Positions 8,073 to 17,168 of a stretch of DNA of 64,000 nt are shown piece by piece (position 1 is the stretch's first letter; every line of letters begins with the position of its first letter). A program made the position numbers and the translations under genes. Source of the stretch: Nostocales cyanobacterium HT-58-2 (lineage in GTDB: Bacteria; Cyanobacteriota; Cyanobacteriia; Cyanobacteriales; Nostocaceae); assembly GCA_002163975.1 (NCBI GenBank), contig CP019636.1:2145001-2209000 (forward strand). Direction: 5' to 3'. Below the pieces are notes generated by a model that saw only the letters and a program-made list of their open reading frames with translations, was not told the DNA's origin and ran no database searches.

Positions 8073-9080
8073 ATGGAACAGTTCTTTTTACTCGTATTTT
8101 TAGCTCTTGGCGGTTCTGCTTTAGCAGGTTCTGTCAAAGTCGTGAATCAGGGGAATGAAGCCTTGGTGGAACGTTTAGGGAGCTATAACAAAAAGTTAGA
8201 ACCAGGGCTTAACTTTGTCGCTCCCTTTTTTGATAGGGTTGTCTTCCGCGAAACCATTCGAGAAAAAGTTTTAGATATCCCGCCCCAACAATGTATCACC
8301 CGCGATAACGTGACAATCACCGCTGATGCGGTGGTTTACTGGCGGATTATGGATATGGAGAAAGCTTACTACAAAGTAGAAAATCTCCAAGCGGCGATGG
8401 TAAATTTGGTGCTGACTCAAATTCGTGCTGAAATGGGCAAATTAGAATTGGATGAAACCTTTACCGCCCGTTCTCAAATTAATGAAATTTTGTTACATGA
8501 ATTGGACGTTGCAACTGATCCTTGGGGCGTGAAAGTAACACGGGTGGAACTGCGGGATATTGTTCCCTCACAAGCAGTCCGAGAGTCGATGGAATTGCAA
8601 ATGTCAGCGGAACGCCGCAAACGGGCAGCAATTTTAACTTCCGAAGGCGATCGCGAATCAGCCGTCAATAGCGCCAGAGGGAAAGCTGATGCCCAAATTC
8701 TAGATGCAGAAGCCCGTCAAAAGGCGGTCGTTTTGCAAGCAGAAGCTGAACAAAAAGCAATTATTCTCAGAGCACAAGCCGAACGCCAACAGCAGGTTCT
8801 CAAAGCACAAGCGATCGCTGAGTCTGCGGACATTATTGCCGAAAAAATCAAAACAAACCCCTCTGCTCACCAAGCTTTGGAAGTTCTGTTTGCCTTAGGT
8901 TATCTCGATATGGGTGCGACAATTGGCAAAAGCGATAGTAGCAAAGTCATGTTTATGGACCCCCGCACTATTCCTGCTACTTTGGAGGGTATACGCTCAA
9001 TTGTCTCAGATGGTCAAACCGACTCAAATCCTCTGTTTACTCAAGATGTCCCTCCGGTGAGTAACAACCGCGCCAGCTAG
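8073..9080 (+). CDS. SPFH/Band 7 stomatin-like protein (paraslipin type)
   Basis: I place the start at ATG 8073 ([19 protein letters not shown]). The frame is open 10 codons further upstream from a TTG, without support. The 335-residue product has one N-terminal membrane segment, then an SPFH domain at about residues 20-190 ([36 protein letters not shown]). A long Ala/Glu/Gln/Arg coiled-coil follows at about 180-250, then a short C-terminal tail. Proteins of this type assemble into ring-like oligomers in the cytoplasmic membrane. It lies directly behind the NfeD-family gene, the conserved pairing for stomatin operons. Confidence 0.92.
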   Translation: MEQFFLLVFLALGGSALAGSVKVVNQGNEALVERLGSYNKKLEPGLNFVAPFFDRVVFRETIREKVLDIPPQQCITRDNVTITADAVVYWRIMDMEKAYYKVENLQAAMVNLVLTQIRAEMGKLELDETFTARSQINEILLHELDVATDPWGVKVTRVELRDIVPSQAVRESMELQMSAERRKRAAILTSEGDRESAVNSARGKADAQILDAEARQKAVVLQAEAEQKAIILRAQAERQQQVLKAQAIAESADIIAEKIKTNPSAHQALEVLFALGYLDMGATIGKSDSSKVMFMDPRTIPATLEGIRSIVSDGQTDSNPLFTQDVPPVSNNRAS

Positions 9081-9189
9081 GATTGGTGGATAAGGAGAGT
9101 GGGAAAGTAGAAGACACGGGGACGCAAAGACATGGAGACACGGTGAGGTGAGATAGGATAATTCTCTGCGTCTTCCTCATCTCACCACT

Positions 9190-9408
9190 TCACTCAAACG
9201 ACTCTTGATAAAGGCTTTGCAGCAAATTTTCTAATTTCTCTTCAGGACAGCACTCAACTAACGCGTCAAAAGCCTCGAGTAATTTTGCTGCACTGTCTCC
9301 TAACAGTGGACTCAATCCCCAAACATCCTGCACCCATTCTTGAGGAGGTGCATCCTCAAAAATAAGACGTTGTAGGAGCTGCTTGGCTTCGGTTTTAGAG
9401 ATGGACAT
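9190..9408 (-). CDS. Conserved small cyanobacterial protein of unknown function
   Basis: A 72-residue acidic protein starting MSISKTEAKQLLQRLIFED and ending LLQSLYQESFE, with no membrane segment or known motif. Its composition looks like a real helical protein, with high Leu/Glu and no rare-codon streaks. It is convergent with the stomatin operon, 109 bp from its end. No function is assigned. Confidence 0.7.
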   Translation of the reverse strand: MSISKTEAKQLLQRLIFEDAPPQEWVQDVWGLSPLLGDSAAKLLEAFDALVECCPEEKLENLLQSLYQESFE

Positions 9409-10402
9409 ATATTTTGTCTAGATTTATTATTGACAGGTTTGTTGTAAACAACTTCTAAAGCCATACGGTTTGAAGCAATCATCGCACACTACACGAACGG
9501 TCAATGCAGTACATTTAGTATCAAAGAATACTAAAAATTAATATAAGTAAGCGGACAAAATTTTCTGTAGGATGCGTTACGGCTACGCCTAACGCATCAG
9601 TTACTCGGATAGCATGGCTTACGCTTCGCGCTTCCCATCCTACATTTCTTCACTTCGAGCTACTTAATTCGCTGTTGGCTTCTGCTATGACAGGTATTGA
9701 TAGTACCAGAAGCTGAGATTTCTGTTTACGAAATTGTTTTACAGCGTTGAATTAAGAAGTCGAGAAAAAAAGATCTCACCAAGAAACATAAAGTTAATAC
9801 AGAAAAAATTGTGTGTTTGTTTTCATCAGTATGCTTATAGCATTAATACCTGCTAGGAGTATATCAAAAACTTTTGATATTAGAATAGAGACCTCAGAAA
9901 GAGAATGGGGGTTAATTCCCAGATGAGTCTAATAAAGTGTTGCCATGTTTAGCCTTAAGTAAAAAGCTGACATCTGTCTTAAGTTAAATGGTAGAAGAGA
10001 CACTATAGCAATTCTTAATTATATGTATCTACAGTCAGGATACAGCCATGCTACGCCCCTACTTTTATTGTGTTTAATCAATGGAAAACTGCTATAAATA
10101 TTATTCGTTTGTATGTGTCATTTTAATGAATGACAACCAATATATAAACAACCCTAAAATGAATGTAAATATATATTACATTTAGGTTATATTTCAACCA
10201 AAATATTGGTGTCTTATAGCTAGTTTCAAAAGTTAAAGACATACTTAAAACATATCTCTAGAAGCTGACCTCTAAGCAAAATATGCGCTAACGTAGGGAA
10301 GAAATAACTCTGTGTTAGAAACGTTATCTAGAACAAAGCGATTTTCACATTTTAGTGGAGAAGAATGCGAACTTGGTCTAGCTAAATGTTCAGGTATGTG
10401 CT
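9409..10402. other. Long spacer upstream of sucrose synthase, with repeat and near-palindrome
   Basis: I find no gene in this roughly 1-kb AT-rich stretch. A copy of the TGTAGGATGCGTTA repeat lies at 9566-9645, with CTACGCCTAACGCATCAG and a second half ending CCCATCCTACA. At 10164-10180 there is TGTAAATATATATTACA, an imperfect palindrome resembling an NtcA site but with a 9-bp spacer instead of 8. A long leader is plausible for a regulated gene such as sucrose synthase. Confidence 0.5.
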
Positions 10403-12817
10403 ATGCATGAACTAGTTCAAACTGTCTTAACCAGTGAGGAAAAAACTGCTCTACGTGAGTTAGTCGATGCTTTGAGTGCCTTAGATAAAAGGTACTTCTT
10501 GAGAAACGAGATTATACAAGCTTTTGCTGACTACTGTGTGTCTTCGCAAAAGCCAGCCTACTTTTTCTACTCTTCCTCTTTGGCAAAACTTATAGACTAC
10601 ACCCATGAAATCATTTTAGAGGAGGAGGCTACTTGGTTTGTTGTCCGACCAAGGATGGGAAGTCAAGAAGTCTGGCGGCTTGAGGCGAATTTGAGCAACT
10701 TTGAGCGGATGACGCCACAAGCTTTACTAGATGTGATTGATTGTTTGGTCAATCGTTATCAACCCCACATTTTAGAAGTTGACTTCAGTCCATTCTACCA
10801 TGGGTCCCCTAGAATCAGCGATCCACGAAATATTGGTCAGGGTTTAGGTTTCCTCAACCGTTACCTATGTACTCAAGTGAGGACTGATCCTGAATACTGG
10901 ATAGAAGTTTTGCTTGATGTGTTACATCAACGCTCCTATGATGGCATTCCACTGCTCATCAATGATCGCATTAACTCAAGTCGCCGACTTGCTAAACAAG
11001 TTAAGCATGCTTTACATTTTCTAAACGAACGTCCCCCGAATGAACCATACGAAAAATTTCGCTTCGACCTTCAAGAACTCGGCTTTGAACCAGGTTGGGG
11101 TAATACTGCATCCCGGGTACGTGACACTCTAGAACTCGTTGATCGGCTGATTGACTCTCCAGAACCAGCCATCCTAGAAGCCTTTTTCTCTCGCGTTCCG
11201 TCAGTTTTTCGTGTTGTCCTCGTTTCCATTCACGGCTGGATTTCCCAAGAAGGTGCCTTGGGAAGACGTGAAACAGCAGGTCAAGTCATCTACGTTCTTG
11301 AACAAGCACGTCATTTAGAAAATAAACTGCAAGAAGAAATCAAACTTGCTGGATTAGATGTGCTTGGTATTCAACCCCAAGTTATTATTCTGACCCGCCT
11401 TATCCCCAACTGCGAAGGCACACTGTGCAACTTACGCTTAGAAAAAGTTGAGCAAACAGAAAATGCCTGGATTTTGCGCGTTCCTTTTGCTGAGTTCAAT
11501 CCTAGTGTGACTCAAAACTGGATTTCTAAATATGAGATTTGGCCCTATCTAGAAACATTTGCCCTGGATGCAGAAAGAGAACTCCTTACACAATTTCGGG
11601 GTTATCATCCCGACCTCATCATTGGCAACTACAGCGACGGTATCTTAGTTGCATTTCTATTGGCACGCCGTCTCAAAGTGACACAGTGCAACATTGCTCA
11701 CTCTTTGGAAAAACCCAAACACCTGTTCAGCAATCTGTACTGGCAAGAGCTAGAAGATAAATACAATTTTTCAGTACAATACACTGCCGACCTCATCGGC
11801 ATGAATGCAGCAGACTTCATCATCACATCAACTTACCAGGAAATTGTAGGGACACCCGACACACTGGGTCAGTATGAGTCTTACAAATGTTTTACGATGC
11901 CCCAGTTATATCATGTTGTTGATGGGATTGACTTGTTTAGTCCTAAGTTCAACATGGTACCACCAGGGGTGAATGACAGTATCTTCTTCCCTTATACCCA
12001 GACACTAGACCGAGACATTACTGTTAGCAAAAGAGTCCAAGACCTGCTCTTTACCCAGGAAGACTCCCAAATCCTTGGACACCTAGATAACCAAAGCAAG
12101 CGACCCATCTTCGCCGTTGGTGCTATGACTTCTATCGATAACCTTGCGGGTTTAGCAGAATGCTTTGGTAAAAGTCAGGAATTGCAGGAGAGATGCAACT
12201 TAATTATTGTGACTGATAAATTGCATCCACACGAAGCGACAAATTCAGAAGAAGCAGCAGAAATCGAAAGACTGCACAACATCATCAATGAATATAACCT
12301 TGATGGTCACATCCGTTGGATCGGAATACACCTCCCGATCGCTGACCTTGGGGAAGCATACCGTATTATTGGGGATTTTGCAGGGATTTTCGTTCATTTT
12401 GCCAGCTTTGAAGCCTTCGGTCGAACAATTATTGAAGCTATGAGTTCTGGGTTGCCGACTTTCGCGACTCAATTTGGTGGTTCTTTAGAAATTATCGAAG
12501 ATGGAGACGATGGTTTTCATTTGAACCCAACAGATTTAGAAGGAACAGCCAAAACGATATTGAACTTTATTAACCAGTGTGATGGATATCTAGAACACTG
12601 GTATAAAATGTCAGAATGGGCAATTCAACGCATCCATAACAAATATAACTGGCAGTTACACACCAAGCAGTTGTTATTACTAGCTAAGATCTATAGCTTT
12701 TGGAACTTTGTCAATCAAGAAAGTGGCGAAGCCAGATGTCGTTACTTAGAAACTTTATTCCATCTGCTCTACAAACCTAGGGCTGAAAAAATTTTGGAAC
12801 AACATATGCAAAGATAA
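10403..12817 (+). CDS. susA: Sucrose synthase
   Basis: This 804-residue enzyme reversibly cleaves sucrose with UDP (or ADP) to NDP-glucose plus fructose in the cytoplasm. The N-terminal 270 residues are the regulatory part shared with plant enzymes. The GT-B catalytic half shows KYEIWPYLETFALDAE, PDLIIGNYSDG, TQCNIAHSLEKPKH and NAADFIITSTYQEI. It also shows the EX7E motif of GT4 retaining glycosyltransferases at E670 and E678 (EAFGRTIIEA). Length matches cyanobacterial SusA of about 806 residues. In Anabaena this enzyme mainly works in the cleavage direction and feeds glycogen and nitrogen-fixation metabolism. The next gene starts 29 bp later on the same strand, so the two are probably co-transcribed. 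Confidence 0.96.
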   Translation: MHELVQTVLTSEEKTALRELVDALSALDKRYFLRNEIIQAFADYCVSSQKPAYFFYSSSLAKLIDYTHEIILEEEATWFVVRPRMGSQEVWRLEANLSNFERMTPQALLDVIDCLVNRYQPHILEVDFSPFYHGSPRISDPRNIGQGLGFLNRYLCTQVRTDPEYWIEVLLDVLHQRSYDGIPLLINDRINSSRRLAKQVKHALHFLNERPPNEPYEKFRFDLQELGFEPGWGNTASRVRDTLELVDRLIDSPEPAILEAFFSRVPSVFRVVLVSIHGWISQEGALGRRETAGQVIYVLEQARHLENKLQEEIKLAGLDVLGIQPQVIILTRLIPNCEGTLCNLRLEKVEQTENAWILRVPFAEFNPSVTQNWISKYEIWPYLETFALDAERELLTQFRGYHPDLIIGNYSDGILVAFLLARRLKVTQCNIAHSLEKPKHLFSNLYWQELEDKYNFSVQYTADLIGMNAADFIITSTYQEIVGTPDTLGQYESYKCFTMPQLYHVVDGIDLFSPKFNMVPPGVNDSIFFPYTQTLDRDITVSKRVQDLLFTQEDSQILGHLDNQSKRPIFAVGAMTSIDNLAGLAECFGKSQELQERCNLIIVTDKLHPHEATNSEEAAEIERLHNIINEYNLDGHIRWIGIHLPIADLGEAYRIIGDFAGIFVHFASFEAFGRTIIEAMSSGLPTFATQFGGSLEIIEDGDDGFHLNPTDLEGTAKTILNFINQCDGYLEHWYKMSEWAIQRIHNKYNWQLHTKQLLLLAKIYSFWNFVNQESGEARCRYLETLFHLLYKPRAEKILEQHMQR

Positions 12818-12846
12818 CGGTTTAATGTCAACAACCCTGGCTTGCT

Positions 12847-15762
12847 ATGGATAAAACAGACTATTCCCACCATCTTATTTATACAGATTGGACACTCACA
12901 GAAACTCTGCTGAACCCCAATCAGATTCACGCAAAAGAAACTGTTTTCACAATTGGCAACGGTTACCTAGGCACGCGCGGGAGTTTTGAGGAAGGTTTTC
13001 CTGATGGCTTGCCAGCAACCTTCATTCACGGGGTTTATGATAATGTCCCTGTTGTCTACACCGAACTTGCCAATTGTCCTGACTGGTTACCATTGGTTAT
13101 CACTGTGGATGGCGATCGCTTCCGCATGGATCGTGGCGAGATATTGAGCTATGAACGGCAGCTTGACTTACGCCGAGGTATTCTCAGCCGTAAGGTACGC
13201 TGGCGCAGTCCAAGCGGGAAGACAATAGACATTTACTTTGAACGCTTTGCGAGTTTGGCAGATCAACACGTCTTGGGGCTACGCTGTCAATTAACACCCG
13301 TGGATTTTGACGGTTTGATTGAAGTTCAAGGTAGTATTAATGGCTATCCTGAAAATCAGGGTTTTAATCACTGGGAATTGATAGACCAGGGAAAAACCGA
13401 CCAAGGAATCTGGCTACACCTTGAAACCCGCACCAGCCGTATCAACTTAGGTATGGCTGCCGGAATGACGGTATCAGGAACTGATGCCCCGATCCAAGTG
13501 ACAAATCCACCAGGCTATCCTACTTTGACAACTTTATTCCAAGCTTCTGTGGGAGAGACCATAACGGTAGATAAACTGGTGACAGTTTTTACATCACGAG
13601 ATGTGGATAACCCAGTTCCAGCAGCTTGTGAAAAACTTGCTCAACTACCTTCCTATTCAACGCTAGTGGATGCCCACGTACAAGCATGGGATGGAGCTTG
13701 GTTCCAAAGCGACATTACAATTGAGGGAGATACTAAGGCACAATTAGCTGTCCGGTACAATATCTATCAACTACTTATCAGCGCCCCAGAGCATGATGAG
13801 AAAGTGAGTATCCCAGCAAAAACGCTTTCAGGTTTTGGCTATCGCGGTCACATATTTTGGGATACCGAAATATTTATCCTCCCCTTTTTCATTTACACGC
13901 AACCAAAACTCGCTCGCAACTTGCTCTCTTACCGCTATCATACGTTGAATGGTGCGAGGCGCAAGGCAGTTCACTATGGGTACAAGGAGGCAATGTATGC
14001 TTGGGAAAGCGCGGAGACTGGTGATGAAGTGACACCACGTTGGTTGCCTCCTAACGATTTTTACGGTGAAGATGTGCGGATTTGGTGCCGCGATCGCGAA
14101 ATCCACATTAGTTCTGATATTCCTTATGCCGTCTGGTACTATTGGAAAGCAACAGGTGACGACGAATGGATGCGGGACTACGGGACGGAAATTATTCTGG
14201 ATACCGCGATCTTCTGGGGAAGTCGTGTTGAGTATAATACCAAGTACGAACGGTATGAGATTCGTGGGGTGATTGGAGCGGATGAGTACCACGAGTTCGC
14301 AGACAATAATGCCTTTACAAATCGGCTGGTGCAATGGCACTTGGAAAAAGCTCTCTTAGTTTATGAGTGGCTGCGTCAAACTTACCCAGATCGAGCATCG
14401 ACATTACAACAGAAACTGCAAATAACCCCAGGACGGCTTTCCCGTTGGCAAGACATCATTACTAATATATGGATTCCCTCCGATCCATCAACAGGGCTGA
14501 TTGAGCAGTTCGAGGGATTTTTTCAGTTAGAAGATATCAACCTAGCTGATTATGAACCACGCGATCGCTCCATGCAGGCGATTCTTGGTATTGAGGGAGC
14601 CAACAAACGGCAGGTTCTCAAGCAGCCAGATGTATTGATGCTGCTGTATTTGATGCGGCAATCACAAGAATTTCCCTACACCAAAGAAATACTGCAGACA
14701 AACTGGGACTACTACGCACCCCGTACAGATATTACTTATGGTTCGTCTTTGGGACCAGCGATTCACGCCATTTTAGCCTCAGATTTAGGCAAACCAAAAG
14801 AAGCTTACGAACGGTTTATGCAAGCCGCATTGGTGGATCTGGAAAATGTCCGTGGCAATGCTGCTGATGGAATTCACGGGGCAAGTGCTGGTGGTGTTTG
14901 GCAGGCTGTGATTCTGGGATTTGGTGGAGTCCAACTCGCAGAAGATGGACCGATAGCAACCCCACAGCTGCCTCCGGGTTGGAAACGTTTAAGGTTTAAG
15001 CTTCACTGGCGTGGTGAGTGGCACGAGTTTGACCTGCGTCCTGCACAAGACAGCGTGATACCTCTCGATATCCAAGGCGTTATCTTCGATTTGGATGGTG
15101 TTCTTTCAGATACAGCAGAATATCACTACTTAGGATGGCAAAAACTGGCAGATGAAGAGGGAATACCCTTTAATCACCAAGCAAATGAAGCCTTGCGGGG
15201 TTTGTCTCGTCGAGAGTCGCTGCTCAAGTTAGTTGGTAACAGGCACTACTCAGAAGCACAACTTCAAGAGATGATGGACCGCAAGAATCGCTATTATGTG
15301 GATTTTATCCAAACAATAACACCAAAAGATTTATTGCCAGGGACAACAACATTGTTGGATGAGTTGAAGCAAGCGGGTATTAAGATAGCCATTGGCTCTG
15401 GGAGCAAAAATGCTCGCACAGTTATAGAGAAACTGGGAATTGCCCATTACATTGATGCGATCGCTGACGGTTACAGTGTACAGCGAGCTAAGCCAGCACC
15501 CGACCTATTTCTCTTTGCTGGCGAACAGCTAGGACTTGAACCTCAGCAATGTGTCGTTTTTGAAGATGCTACAGCAGGTGTTGAGGCTGCGCTAGCGGCT
15601 GGAATGTGGGCTGTAGGACTTGGTCCTGCTGAACGAGTGGGAATAGCTCACGTTGTCTTACCTAGTCTGGCGGGTGTTCACTGGTCAGAACTACTAGATA
15701 AATTGCGCAGTAGTGTCACTCACGTGAGGGGATTGCAACCGCAAATAAAGGCAACTACGTAA
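12847..15762 (+). CDS. Fusion of GH65 disaccharide phosphorylase with beta-phosphoglucomutase
   Basis: A 971-residue two-enzyme protein. Residues 1 to about 735 are a GH65 phosphorylase like maltose, kojibiose or trehalose phosphorylase. The catalytic acid sits in GADEYHE, E480, with DNNAFTN after it; IFWDTEIF and TDITYGSSLGPAIHA are further family motifs. From about residue 740 a HAD domain of the beta-phosphoglucomutase type follows, with GVIFDLDGVLSDTAEYHYLG, IGSGSKN and FEDATAGVEAA. The first half would split a glucose disaccharide with phosphate into glucose and beta-glucose 1-phosphate. The second would convert that product to glucose 6-phosphate. The true disaccharide cannot be read from sequence. 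Sitting 29 bp behind sucrose synthase, it implies one disaccharide-use operon. Confidence 0.9.
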   Translation: MDKTDYSHHLIYTDWTLTETLLNPNQIHAKETVFTIGNGYLGTRGSFEEGFPDGLPATFIHGVYDNVPVVYTELANCPDWLPLVITVDGDRFRMDRGEILSYERQLDLRRGILSRKVRWRSPSGKTIDIYFERFASLADQHVLGLRCQLTPVDFDGLIEVQGSINGYPENQGFNHWELIDQGKTDQGIWLHLETRTSRINLGMAAGMTVSGTDAPIQVTNPPGYPTLTTLFQASVGETITVDKLVTVFTSRDVDNPVPAACEKLAQLPSYSTLVDAHVQAWDGAWFQSDITIEGDTKAQLAVRYNIYQLLISAPEHDEKVSIPAKTLSGFGYRGHIFWDTEIFILPFFIYTQPKLARNLLSYRYHTLNGARRKAVHYGYKEAMYAWESAETGDEVTPRWLPPNDFYGEDVRIWCRDREIHISSDIPYAVWYYWKATGDDEWMRDYGTEIILDTAIFWGSRVEYNTKYERYEIRGVIGADEYHEFADNNAFTNRLVQWHLEKALLVYEWLRQTYPDRASTLQQKLQITPGRLSRWQDIITNIWIPSDPSTGLIEQFEGFFQLEDINLADYEPRDRSMQAILGIEGANKRQVLKQPDVLMLLYLMRQSQEFPYTKEILQTNWDYYAPRTDITYGSSLGPAIHAILASDLGKPKEAYERFMQAALVDLENVRGNAADGIHGASAGGVWQAVILGFGGVQLAEDGPIATPQLPPGWKRLRFKLHWRGEWHEFDLRPAQDSVIPLDIQGVIFDLDGVLSDTAEYHYLGWQKLADEEGIPFNHQANEALRGLSRRESLLKLVGNRHYSEAQLQEMMDRKNRYYVDFIQTITPKDLLPGTTTLLDELKQAGIKIAIGSGSKNARTVIEKLGIAHYIDAIADGYSVQRAKPAPDLFLFAGEQLGLEPQQCVVFEDATAGVEAALAAGMWAVGLGPAERVGIAHVVLPSLAGVHWSELLDKLRSSVTHVRGLQPQIKATT

Positions 15763-15947
15763 AAAGGTATAGGGCAGAAAGAAAAAGACAAAATTTCTGC
15801 TCAAATAAGCCCTTTGACAAATTGGGGCGACTTGAAAGCCGCATAATCTACTGAGAGTTATATATTAACTTTTGTAACAAAGTTATTAGTTATGCGTAAA
15901 CCTTTCAGTTTGAGCAGACAACTACAGTAAATACTGCAACAAATCAC

Positions 15948-15983
15948 ACCCCTGCTGTCATCTTGGCAGTTAGGGGTTTTCTT
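15948..15983 (+). terminator. Rho-independent terminator
   Basis: ACCCCT (15948-15953) and CTGTC pair with GGCAG and AGGGGT (ending 15977), followed by TTTTCTT. It lies 186 bp behind the GH65-PGM stop and would end the sucrose operon or a small RNA between them. Confidence 0.65.
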
Positions 15984-16506
15984 ATGCTATATTCCGCAGG
16001 TTGAACTAGAGATCTGAGTATTTTCCAAAATCTAGACGAAATCTTAAACTCCTGATGAATGGGTAATACTAATTCTCTAAATGAAAACTTGTTTGTAGTA
16101 GCGCTTCAGCGCAATTATGAACCTTCTTTGTTAAACCCCAAAAGATTGTAAAACAGAGATAGATAAATATGTATTTATATATACATATTTTCTTAACAAA
16201 GTGATTCTTTAGTAATAGTATTCGGCGAAAATATAACCCTATGAACATAACTATAGATAGGTGTTTTGGAAATCGTTTTGGAGATATTACTTTAATGAAA
16301 CCTGTCTTTCGTCTGAGATCTATTTTCCCCATTAAGGATAATCTTATTTCCCTCTCTATAAGACTATTAAAGACTAAAAAGTGAACAGTTGTGGTTAATA
16401 AGAGCAAAGGGATATAGTCACAACGGCAAGTATCACAAATTTTTAAACAATTTTTGACGGAGCTTAAATTGAGACAGGTAGTATGTTTGTAAAATTTTGA
16501 TTAAAA
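15984..16506. other. AT-rich spacer without a convincing gene
   Basis: A 112-codon frame on the reverse strand (16407-16069) has random-looking composition with long hydrophobic Tyr/Ile/Phe runs, and I reject it. I see no repeat family or strong regulatory signal in the rest. Confidence 0.5.
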
Positions 16507-16851
16507 ATGCTATCACAAAGAGAAATTGTAATCAAGCAAAATTTAACAGAAAATTCCTCAAATTATGAACCCAAAACCGAGGGAGCAACTCCCTACGGAG
16601 AGATATTTTTTGTTCCCCTATTCTTTTTGCTTATTTTTCTAGGTGTTTTGTTAAAACAGTCCAACCTCACACAGACTTTATACCCTCGCACAATTCTTCT
16701 AAGGTTTTTCTATCGGATTCCGTGTTTTAAATGTCAATTCTTTAAACGTAATCAATATCTGCAGTGTGCAGTACAGCCTTATTTAGTTTTAAGTAAAAAA
16801 GCGATAAATTGTCCTGATTACTTATGTCAAAAGGACAAAATTAGTACATAA
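16507..16851 (+). CDS. Small membrane protein with conserved Cys-rich C-terminus (cyanobacterial)
   Basis: A 114-residue protein. A single hydrophobic segment lies at about residues 33-50 (IFFVPLFFLLIFLGVLL). A cysteine-containing tail from about residue 73 reads IPCFKCQFFKRNQYLQCAVQ and ends with a conserved NCPDY. I recognise this C-x2-C ... C ... NCPDY tail from small cyanobacterial membrane proteins of unknown function. The cysteines may bind metal. Its end overlaps the tail of the relic at 16822-17103 on the other strand by 30 bp. Confidence 0.75.
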   Translation: MLSQREIVIKQNLTENSSNYEPKTEGATPYGEIFFVPLFFLLIFLGVLLKQSNLTQTLYPRTILLRFFYRIPCFKCQFFKRNQYLQCAVQPYLVLSKKAINCPDYLCQKDKIST

Positions 16852-17103
16852 AATTTGTTGACAGTCTACAATATTCTGCTCATTATCCTCCATCGTTAAA
16901 AACTTATGTAATTCCTGTATAGAAACAGAAGCCTTATAAATATTGTTTTCAGCTTCATAAACAGTTTCAAGGGAATCAATAGCATCTTTTCACTTATGAA
17001 TTGCATCTTCTTGGGTAACTCCCTGTCCTACTAGTCCATTCTCTAAGCACAAAGCAACCCAATAACCTGCACTATGTCTAAGTACTGATGTGTATAATTC
17101 CAT
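16822..17103 (-). pseudogene. HicB-like antitoxin-family gene with an internal stop codon
   Basis: On the reverse strand an ATG at 17103 begins MELYTSVLRHSAGYWVALCL, the beta-alpha fold of HicB/UPF0150-type proteins. After codon 37 there is an in-frame TGA (16992-16990). The same frame then stays open for 56 more codons (KDAIDSLETVYEAENN onwards) to TAA at 16822. The continuity on both sides argues for a single point nonsense mutation rather than random open frame. No HicA toxin or partner gene is adjacent. Stop-codon readthrough or a sequencing error would be the alternative. Confidence 0.75.
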
Positions 17104-17138
17104 AGAATTTTATCTGTAGATTTGACAGTAAATGATAA

Positions 17139-17155
17139 GGTGGGCAATGCCCACC
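17139..17155. repeat. Contracted copy of the GGTGGGCAATGCCCACC palindrome
   Basis: GGTGGGCAATGCCCACC is the two arms of the 63-bp element (3259-3321, 44158-44219) brought together without the centre. It lies just beyond the acnB stop. Confidence 0.55.
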
Positions 17156-17168
17156 CTCCTATCTTAAA

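Noticed and set aside
10167-10181. GTA-N9-TAC near-palindrome upstream of sucrose synthase as an NtcA site
   Set aside because: The NtcA site needs 8 bp between GTA and TAC; here there are 9. Kept only as a note.
16069-16407. 112-codon reverse-strand frame
   Set aside because: No ribosome site, very hydrophobic Tyr/Ile/Phe-rich random composition, no recognisable motif.
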